Assembly (NCBI GenBank): GCA_014873095.1
Contig: CP050848.1
Location: 2,170,001-2,234,000 of the forward strand
DNA from: Planctomycetales bacterium ZRK34
GTDB lineage: Bacteria > Planctomycetota > Phycisphaerae > Phycisphaerales > Zrk34
Length of the DNA stretch: 64,000 bases
Direction: 5' to 3'
A program made the position numbers and the translations under genes. How positions within the stretch are numbered: position 1 is the first letter of the stretch; every line of letters begins with the position of its first letter. The notes beneath the pieces were generated by a model. The model had not been told where the DNA came from, did not search any database, and saw nothing but the letters and a program-made list of their open reading frames with translations. Shown in pieces: positions 58,132 through 64,000 of the stretch.

Positions 58132-58851
58132 TCACGGGCGACGGGGGTCGGAGCGGACGGCGGTGCGGATGCCGTCCTGCGAGATGAGTTCGGCATGCAT
58201 GTCGCCGAAGAGCATGTTGACGTTCAGCAGATGATGCCAGCGGATGCGGTAGTGCCAGCGGGCGTCGTTGCCGGGGGCGCGGGGCACATCGTACCAGGCG
58301 TTGTTCAGGTCGAGCGTGCCCCAGGTCCAGCCGTTGGGGCAGAGATCGCCGTCGGCGGCGTAGGCATAACTGGCTGGGTCGTACACATCGGAGAGTTTGA
58401 ACACACCGTCGCCGTCTTTGGCGGTTCCGTAGAGCGTGTGCTCGGAGAACATGTAGCTTGAGCCGCGCTTGAAGTCGGGGTGCTTGCCGTAGGCCCACCA
58501 GTTGTAGAGCGTCGGATCGGGGTCGTTGGGACACATGAACACTTCATCGGTTTGCGTGTAAGGATAGAACTGCTGCTGGGGCGGCATGGCTTTGCTGCTC
58601 CAGCCGGCGTTGTTGTTGGAGGGGTTGACCACCTTATCCGGGCTGACGCCGACGCCGTATGGAAACAACTGCTTGTAATCGTAAGCGTAGAACTGCAGGC
58701 AAAGCCCGATCTGTTTGACGTTGGCGCCGCAGGCGACGGACTTGCTGACCTCGCGGGCCTTCTGCAGCGAGGGCAACAGGATGGCGATCAGCAGCGCGAT
58801 GATGCTGACGACGACGAGCAGTTCGATGAGTGTGAAGGCGCGGCGGGACAT
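58132..58851 (-). CDS. Type II pseudopilin-like protein (prepilin N-terminal, DUF1559-type)
   Basis: 239 residues. The leader is only MSRRA before [20 protein letters not shown]; the next helix is QKAREVSKSVACGANVKQIGLCLQFY. The C-terminal part contains NMLFGDMHAEL, similar to the GD-H segment typical of these pseudopilins. As in the operon at 19-20 kb, it comes immediately downstream of a PEP-CTERM protein gene (108-bp gap). The order sigma, FecR, PEP-CTERM, pseudopilin is thus the same in both loci. Function in surface fibre or secretion assembly is inference. Confidence 0.88.
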   Translation of the reverse strand: MSRRAFTLIELLVVVSIIALLIAILLPSLQKAREVSKSVACGANVKQIGLCLQFYAYDYKQLFPYGVGVSPDKVVNPSNNNAGWSSKAMPPQQQFYPYTQTDEVFMCPNDPDPTLYNWWAYGKHPDFKRGSSYMFSEHTLYGTAKDGDGVFKLSDVYDPASYAYAADGDLCPNGWTWGTLDLNNAWYDVPRAPGNDARWHYRIRWHHLLNVNMLFGDMHAELISQDGIRTAVRSDPRRP

Positions 58852-58958
58852 GGCTGGTGTTCCTATCTGATCGGTCCGGCCGGCGGGGCCGGGTGTGTCC
58901 CCCGGAATGTGTGGTGAAAAGCGGCCGCTCGGCTTTCGCCGGACGACCGCGCAGGCGT

Positions 58959-60506
58959 TTATGCGAGGTCGCGGCGACGACGGATCAGACCGAGGCCGGC
59001 CAGGCCGAGCAGCGCGAAGGTCGACGGCTCGGGCACGGACACGGCGGAGGCGAATGACCAGTTCAGCACGTTGTGCTCTTCGCCTTCACCGCCGGTGTTG
59101 GCGACGAACCCGACATACGCCTCGCCGCTGGCGTCGGCGACGTCGGACAGGTCGACCGCCTGGTCGTTGATCAGGAGCAGGCCGTCGAAATACACGTCCA
59201 TGAGCCCGTCGACATACTCGACGCGCACGCTGTGCACGCCGCTGTCGCTGAGGTTGTCGATGTTCAGGGAGGTGGCGTCCAGGTTGACGGTGACCAGGCG
59301 GGTTCCATCTTTGCGGATGGCCAGCAGGGCGGCGCTGGGTTCGCTGTTGCTGAAGCTGTCGAGTTCGATGGCGACGGAGCCGGTGGCGCCGGCGCGTCCG
59401 GGGTTGTACCCGGTCAGGCCGTTGTCCTGAATCATGAAGCTCATGCCGTCGGCGCCGAGGGAGCCGTTAAACCCGTCGGGGCTGATGTTGGGAAACTCGA
59501 AGTCGAACTCGGTGACGAAGCCGTGCTTAACGGACTGTTTTTCCTTGAGCCAGGCGGACCCGCCCTGCGACAGGTCGTTGGAGGTCACCTGGAGGAAGGT
59601 CGAGCCGCTGGTGACCAGGCCCGTGGAGCCGGCGCCGGTGTTGACGAACTCGAACTGCGAAGCGGAGGCGGCGGAGAAGTCCGGGGCGAAGTTGAAGCCT
59701 TTGCCATTGGTGTCGAAGACGGCGTTGACGTTGTCGATGTCGTGGGTGGCGTCGGAGCCACCGGTGCCGGAGCCGAAGGCGATGCGGGCTTCATACGGCA
59801 GAGCGCCGGCGATGACCGCCCTGTTGAATACGGTCACGGGCGCGCCGGGGGTGCCGTAGGCGTCGGGGGTGATCACGAGGGTGACGGCAGTGCCGTTGGT
59901 GGTGTACTCGAAGGTGGCCTGGGCGTGATGCCAGTCGCCGGAGGTGAGGTTGAAGCTCAGCGGACCGGAGACGGCCCGGTCGGGCTGCCCGTTGTAGCCG
60001 ATTTCGACGTGGTTGTTGTTGGTTTCGGTCGGGCCGTAGTTGTTGTTGTAATCGTCGATGCCGATGTTCAGCGATTTGGCAGGCGCGCTGTGCTGGGCGA
60101 AGTTGGCGCCGTCGCCGGTCGTGCCGTAGTTGGCGGTGCTCAGCAGGCTCATGCCCAGGCCGTCGGCGGGGGTGCCGGTGGTGTTGGTGATGCGGAAGTC
60201 GTAGTCGACGGTGATGGTCTGGTACAGGCCGAGTGCCGTGCGATCGAAGGCGACGGTGTTGCGCTCGTTGCCGACCTCGGGGATGAGCTGGAGGTAGTCG
60301 CCGATTTCGGTGTGGGCGGCGTCGTTCATGATGACGGGGGGATTGTCGCCGGCGCTGTTCCACTCGCGGAGGGAGTAAGCGGTGCCGGCGGTGTCGAAGT
60401 CGGCGACGGTCGAGGCGGCCATCGCCGGGGCGGCGACCAGCACGCTGGTCAGCGCGGCGCCGAGCGTGATGTTTCGCAGGTTTTGTCGCATCTCATTCAG
60501 TCTCAT
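58959..60506 (-). CDS. PEP-CTERM surface protein with two lectin-like (concanavalin-fold) domains
   Basis: 515 residues. Signal peptide (ITLGAALTSVLVAAPAMAAST), an N-terminal beta-sandwich (about 30-265, TVDYDFRITNTTGTPADGLGMSLLS) and a second L-type-lectin-like domain (about 270-490: GFVTEFDFEFP, GADGMSFMIQDNG, GSVAIELDSFSNSEPS, HSVRVEYVDGLMDVYFDG, EAYVGFVANTGGEGEEHNVLNWSF). Tail VPEPSTFALLGLAGLGLIRRRRDLA. GGAG precedes the ATG. It is a tandem paralogue of the neighbouring gene (60623-62218), suggesting duplication. It probably binds carbohydrate at the cell surface. Confidence 0.9.
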   Translation of the reverse strand: MRLNEMRQNLRNITLGAALTSVLVAAPAMAASTVADFDTAGTAYSLREWNSAGDNPPVIMNDAAHTEIGDYLQLIPEVGNERNTVAFDRTALGLYQTITVDYDFRITNTTGTPADGLGMSLLSTANYGTTGDGANFAQHSAPAKSLNIGIDDYNNNYGPTETNNNHVEIGYNGQPDRAVSGPLSFNLTSGDWHHAQATFEYTTNGTAVTLVITPDAYGTPGAPVTVFNRAVIAGALPYEARIAFGSGTGGSDATHDIDNVNAVFDTNGKGFNFAPDFSAASASQFEFVNTGAGSTGLVTSGSTFLQVTSNDLSQGGSAWLKEKQSVKHGFVTEFDFEFPNISPDGFNGSLGADGMSFMIQDNGLTGYNPGRAGATGSVAIELDSFSNSEPSAALLAIRKDGTRLVTVNLDATSLNIDNLSDSGVHSVRVEYVDGLMDVYFDGLLLINDQAVDLSDVADASGEAYVGFVANTGGEGEEHNVLNWSFASAVSVPEPSTFALLGLAGLGLIRRRRDLA

Positions 60507-60622
60507 GGTGCATCTCCATTTTCGATGACCGCGAGGCGTCGGCTCGCAGGCATGGGGGGTTTGGTTTTTTCAAAGCGGTCACGCGGCTTTCACCGCGCGA
60601 CCACATGCAGGCGGACCCTGAT

Positions 60623-62218
60623 TCAGGCGATGTCGCGGCGGCGACGGATCAGACCGAGGCCGGCCAGGCCGAGCATCGCGAATGTCGACGGTTCGGGGAC
60701 AGCGGAGACAAAGGCCCAACTCAGCACGTTGTGCTCTTCGTTGGCGCCGCCGGTGCGGGAGACAAACCCGACCCATGACTGACCGCCGGCGTCCATCGCG
60801 CCGATGGCGGCCAGGTCGACGGCGAAACCGTCGATGACTTTGACGTCGTCGAAGTACAGCGTGATTTCACCGTTGAAGTATTCCACGCGGACATCATGGG
60901 GACCGGAGTTCGACAGGTCGTTGATGCTCAGCGAGCTGGTGGCCAGGTCGTAGGTCAGCACATCGGCGCCGCCGGCCCAGAGGGTGATGTGGGCGGAACT
61001 GGGTTCGTTGGCGGCGTCGCCGTTGTCGTAGCTGTCGAATTCGATGGTGAAGGCATTGGCGCCGGGGCCGGTTTCGGTGGTGTTGACGCCGGTGCCGATG
61101 TTCTGGATGACGAAGCCCATGCCGTCGGCGCCGGAGGTGCCGTTGGTGGTGGGCATGTCGAGGGTGAACTCGGTGACGAATCCGTCGCGGACGGACTGCT
61201 TGGTGTTGTACCAGGCGGAGCCGCGCTCGTCGTTGTCGGCATCGGTGAGGTGGATGTAGGTGGCGCCGCTGGTGACCAGACCGGTGGGGGTGGCGTCGCC
61301 GGAGTGGTTGAAGGTGAAGTCGGAGGCGATGGCGGCGGAGAAGTCGGTGACGTAGTTGAAGCCTTTGCCATTGGTGTCGAAGACGGCGTTGACATTGTCG
61401 ATGTCGTGGGTGGCGTCGGAACCGCCGGTGCCGGCGCCGAAGGCGATACGCGCTTCGTAGGGCAGCACACCGGCGATGAGGGCCTTGTCGAAGACGGTGA
61501 CGGGCGCGCCGGGGGAGCCGTAGGCATCGGGGGTGATCACGAGGGTGACGGCGGTGCCGCCGCTGACGTATTCGAAGGTGGCTTCGGCGTGGTGCCAATC
61601 GCCGGAGTAGAGGCTGAAGGCGGTGATGTTGGAGACGGCCAGGGAGGCGGCGCCGTCGTAGCCGACCTCGGCGTGGTTGTTGGACGGATCGAAGTGGGGC
61701 GCGGCGGCGCCGTTGTTGTAATCATCCAGGCCGAGGTTCAGCGAATCGGCGGGCGCACCGAACTGGGCCAGGCTGGCGCCGTCGCCGGATGTGCCATGGT
61801 TGGCGGTGCTCAACAGGCTCATGCCCAGACCGTCGGCGGGGTTGCCGGTGGTGTTGGTGATGCGGAAGTCGTAGCTGACGGTGATCTTCTGGTACAGGCC
61901 GGGATCGGTCAGATCGAAGGCGATGGTGTTGCGCTCGGAGCCGGTCTCGGGAACGAGTTGGAGGTAGTCGTTGATCGCGGCGTGGGCGGCGTCGTTCATG
62001 ATCACGGCATGATCGCCGTCGCCGGTGCTGGACCACTCGCGGGTATTGAACTGCGTGGTCGACGGGCCGGAAGCCGTGCCGGGGAATGAACCGGTGACCG
62101 ACTCGAAGTCAGCGACGGTCGAAGCCATCGCGGGCACCGGGACGACCAGCAGGCCGGCGGACATCAAACCCGTGCATAACAGGTTCATCAGGCGTTGAGG
62201 CATCTCATTCAGAGTCAT
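60623..62218 (-). CDS. PEP-CTERM surface protein with two lectin-like domains (tandem paralogue)
   Basis: 531 residues. Almost the same architecture as 58959-60506: signal (LMSAGLLVVPVPAMAST), N-terminal beta-sandwich (ITVSYDFRITNTTGNPADGLGMSLLS), and L-type-lectin-like domain (GFVTEFTLDMPT, GADGMGFVIQNIG, NAFTIEFDSYDNGD, HDVRVEYFNGEITLYFDDVKV, GQSWVGFVSRTGGANEEHNVLSWAF). Tail VPEPSTFAMLGLAGLGLIRRRRDIA. The ATG lies within the end of the FecR-lectin gene (14-base overlap), so the two are co-translated. Both copies keep the asparagine/aspartate-rich loops typical of lectin metal sites. Confidence 0.9.
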   Translation of the reverse strand: MTLNEMPQRLMNLLCTGLMSAGLLVVPVPAMASTVADFESVTGSFPGTASGPSTTQFNTREWSSTGDGDHAVIMNDAAHAAINDYLQLVPETGSERNTIAFDLTDPGLYQKITVSYDFRITNTTGNPADGLGMSLLSTANHGTSGDGASLAQFGAPADSLNLGLDDYNNGAAAPHFDPSNNHAEVGYDGAASLAVSNITAFSLYSGDWHHAEATFEYVSGGTAVTLVITPDAYGSPGAPVTVFDKALIAGVLPYEARIAFGAGTGGSDATHDIDNVNAVFDTNGKGFNYVTDFSAAIASDFTFNHSGDATPTGLVTSGATYIHLTDADNDERGSAWYNTKQSVRDGFVTEFTLDMPTTNGTSGADGMGFVIQNIGTGVNTTETGPGANAFTIEFDSYDNGDAANEPSSAHITLWAGGADVLTYDLATSSLSINDLSNSGPHDVRVEYFNGEITLYFDDVKVIDGFAVDLAAIGAMDAGGQSWVGFVSRTGGANEEHNVLSWAFVSAVPEPSTFAMLGLAGLGLIRRRRDIA

Positions 62219-63773
62219 GACGTATCTCCGTTCTCAAGTTTCCAACACGTTCTGAGGGGTTAGAGTTTTCAGGGGAATCGGCGTGGTTCGTATCGGGACC
62301 CAGCGCGGCAAACCAGCAGTCGCGCACCAGGTGCAACTCGCTGGACCCACCCGTGCGGGCGCCGAAACCGAGCCACACCGCCGAAAGCGGACCGCCGCTC
62401 GAATCAGTCAGCTTCACCGGCAAATTGCGGACAATCCGCTGACCGTCCAGCGACACGCTGAGTCGGCCGCTGATGCACCACACGCGCACGCGGTGCGATC
62501 CGCTGTCGGTCAGATCACGCAGACCAAACGGCAAAGCCGCCAGATCGATGCGGGCCAGGCGCGGGTTGTTCGGCGTGATCACATCAACAAACGCGGCGCT
62601 CGGGTCGCCGGCCTCGGCGTTGCGATAGCTGTCGAAGGTGATGCCGAACACCTGCGGCGAAGGCGCATCGCGACCCGATGCCCCGTTGCCCGTCGGCGGA
62701 TCAGCAGCGATGAAAAATTTCAGCCAGTCGGCGCCGGTGCCCTGGCCGTCAGCGAATTCAAACTCGAAGGTGCAAACGAAGTCGGATGCACCGGCCGCCA
62801 GCGGCATCGCCCGGCGTGTGACCACCGCGCCGAATTGACTGAACTCGTTGGGGTGCAGCGAGAGCGTGTCGGCGACGAAGTACGGGCCTTCGGTGGCGGC
62901 GGTCATCGCGCCGGCGCCGGCCAGCGGATCAACCTCGCCCCTGATCAGCGGGGTCATCATCTCGAATCGGCCGTCGTGGACCACCATCCCCTCGGCCGCG
63001 CGAAGCCTGCGATGCTGAACGACCCCGCGCGAAGCGTCGGTGTAACGCAGCTCGACTTCGCCTTCGACGACCCGCACAATCGAACACCCATCGCGCAGAT
63101 CGGCAACACCCGCCGGCACCACGTCGAGCCCGAAGCGCGTGCCCAGGTCGACGACCGACAGCGTGCCCTGACCGGCCGGCGCTTCGACGACGAACCCGTG
63201 CGCCGCCTCCGGCACGTAGGCCGACATCGAGCCGGCCGCCAGTCGCCCGCGGTTGGGCCCGACCATCTCGAATTCACACGGGCCGACCAGGTCGACCACA
63301 GCAGTCGAGTTGAACATGATCTGTGCTGAGCCGGCGGTCAGCTTCAGCAGCCCCGCCGAAAGTTCACTGCCCAGCGTCATCGCATCGCTGCCGCCGCCGG
63401 TGGTGGCCTGGTTGTCGAAGACCGCGCCGTCGGTGTTGGTCAGCATGGCCACGATCGGCTTGGCGGAGTCGACATGCGATGTCTGCGGGCCCGGCTGCAG
63501 GATAAACCAGGCTGTCACCGCCAGCGCGATCATCGCGGCGGCGGCGTAGACCCCGACGGCTCGAAGACTCGCCATCGGGCTTGCGGGGATGGACTTGCTC
63601 TGTGTGCGCGGGCATTCAAACACGAGCGCCGCCAGTCGGCAATGCTCGATGAAGGCAGCCCGCGCTGCAGGGTCGTGACGCATCAGGTCGTTGAGCGCGG
63701 CACGATCCTCGGGCTCGCCGCCGTCGAGGTAGCGCGTGATCAGCAGATCGAGCTGGGCAGTCGTGTCAGCCAT
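62205..63773 (-). CDS. FecR-like transmembrane sigma regulator with C-terminal lectin-like domain
   Basis: 522 residues. Short N-terminal cytoplasmic helices (LITRYLDGGEPEDRAALNDLMRHD), one membrane helix at about 72-93 (AVGVYAAAAMIALAVTAWFIL), a FecR-like domain (about 150-270: VDLVGPCEFEMVGPNRGRL, LSVVDLGTRFGLDVVP, VRVVEGEVELRYTD) and a C-terminal lectin-like domain (about 290-500). That domain has VFGITFDSYRNAEAGDPSAA, HRVRVWCISGRLSVSLDGQRI and AVWLGFGARTGGSSELHLVRDCWF. It shares the same pattern as the lectin domains of the two PEP-CTERM proteins downstream. It overlaps the sigma gene as ATGGCTGA, exactly as in the 21-23 kb locus. Confidence 0.87.
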   Translation of the reverse strand: MADTTAQLDLLITRYLDGGEPEDRAALNDLMRHDPAARAAFIEHCRLAALVFECPRTQSKSIPASPMASLRAVGVYAAAAMIALAVTAWFILQPGPQTSHVDSAKPIVAMLTNTDGAVFDNQATTGGGSDAMTLGSELSAGLLKLTAGSAQIMFNSTAVVDLVGPCEFEMVGPNRGRLAAGSMSAYVPEAAHGFVVEAPAGQGTLSVVDLGTRFGLDVVPAGVADLRDGCSIVRVVEGEVELRYTDASRGVVQHRRLRAAEGMVVHDGRFEMMTPLIRGEVDPLAGAGAMTAATEGPYFVADTLSLHPNEFSQFGAVVTRRAMPLAAGASDFVCTFEFEFADGQGTGADWLKFFIAADPPTGNGASGRDAPSPQVFGITFDSYRNAEAGDPSAAFVDVITPNNPRLARIDLAALPFGLRDLTDSGSHRVRVWCISGRLSVSLDGQRIVRNLPVKLTDSSGGPLSAVWLGFGARTGGSSELHLVRDCWFAALGPDTNHADSPENSNPSERVGNLRTEIRHDSE

Positions 63774-64000
63774 CAGCCACCTCCATCCGCCGCCGCACAC
63801 AATCCGCCAGCACCCGATACACCCGCGAAAGCGACACGTACAACGACCCGCGCGGCCGCTTCAGCGATTGGGCCATCTGCTGCCCGCTGAGCCCGTCGGC
63901 ATAACGCATCTCGATCAGCCGCCGCGCCTTGGGGTTCAACTCGCTCAGACACTGCCGCAGGGCGTCGACGCGCGTCGCCTGCCCCGGCTGATCAAACGCC
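63766..64000 (-). CDS. ECF-type sigma factor, C-terminal part (5' end outside window)
   Basis: The open frame enters from the right edge and stops at 63766. The visible 78 residues contain region 4: ELNPKARRLIEMRYADGLSGQQMAQSLKRPRGSLYVSLSRVYRVL. It is clearly similar in pattern to the sigma factor at 23269-23796 (LRYAEGISGQ..., LNTVYVTLSRIHRML). Region 2 is outside the window. It ends in frame with an 8-base overlap into the FecR gene. Confidence 0.87.
   Translation of the reverse strand, partial: AFDQPGQATRVDALRQCLSELNPKARRLIEMRYADGLSGQQMAQSLKRPRGSLYVSLSRVYRVLADCVRRRMEVADG

Noticed and set aside
59073-62089. Long plus-strand frames opposite the lectin-like PEP-CTERM genes
   Set aside because: Low-complexity Gly/Val/Asp translation with no start signals; the minus-strand genes have signal peptides and PEP-CTERM tails.

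Overview
The window is about 64 kb of GC-rich bacterial chromosome. Its gene content points to a marine or algal-polysaccharide-degrading member of the Planctomycetota, most likely class Phycisphaerae. The evidence is several PEP-CTERM surface proteins, pseudopilin-like proteins with the [18 protein letters not shown] leader, ECF-type sigma factors paired with FecR-like membrane proteins, a DUF1592-type cytochrome next to a DUF1552 protein, Tat-exported Gfo/Idh/MocA oxidoreductases, a sulfatase, two GH16 enzymes, a GH172 (DUF2961) protein and a BNR_4 protein. The taxon is an inference from gene families; no marker gene or rRNA is present.

Layout. 1-1.6 kb: the end of a clan-A-like glycoside hydrolase and a GH16 agarase-like enzyme. 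1.6-14.5 kb: mostly housekeeping genes (ppdK, pabB, TPR proteins, PhzF, a fold-type IV PLP enzyme, GT9, cyclophilin, sialidase-like, sodC), then tRNA-Glu(CUC). 14.9-23.8 kb: a tightly packed minus-strand operon of sigma factor, FecR-LamG, PEP-CTERM protein, pseudopilin, GH172, a fused TctC-TctB protein and TctA. 24-29.5 kb: sulfatase, DUF1592 cytochrome and DUF1552 protein. 29.5-31.7 kb: a small secreted protein gene interrupted by a 1,023-bp IS4-like element with 20-bp terminal repeats and a 9-bp target duplication. 31.7-38.3 kb: pfkA, Gfo/Idh, BNR_4, a paralogue of the interrupted gene, STAS and HemQ. 38.3-47.2 kb: an amino-sugar operon (Gfo/Idh, LacI, NagA, Nramp-like transporter, NagB, Gfo/Idh, beta-helix protein, LPS-kinase-like protein). 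47.3-56.6 kb: a PEP-CTERM LamG protein, a GH16 lipoprotein, gcvP, CbiX, a PEP-CTERM trypsin-like protease, YqeY and YbaK. 57.1-64 kb: a second sigma/FecR/PEP-CTERM/pseudopilin locus with lectin-like domains, running off the window.

The most interesting content is the recurring module sigma factor, FecR-like transmembrane protein with a C-terminal LamG or L-type-lectin-like domain, PEP-CTERM protein(s), then pseudopilin. It occurs twice with the same ATGGCTGA overlap between sigma factor and FecR. In the first copy the same transcription unit continues into a glycosidase and a tripartite tricarboxylate transporter, so it looks like a self-regulated surface glycan-sensing and uptake unit, perhaps a planctomycete counterpart of Bacteroidetes PULs. 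This function is inference.

The window is also rich in palindromic repeats: intergenic hairpins with compensatory changes, a 137-bp inverted repeat that supplies the signal peptide of a GH16 enzyme, and short palindromes inserted in frame within gcvP (two) and pabB (one).
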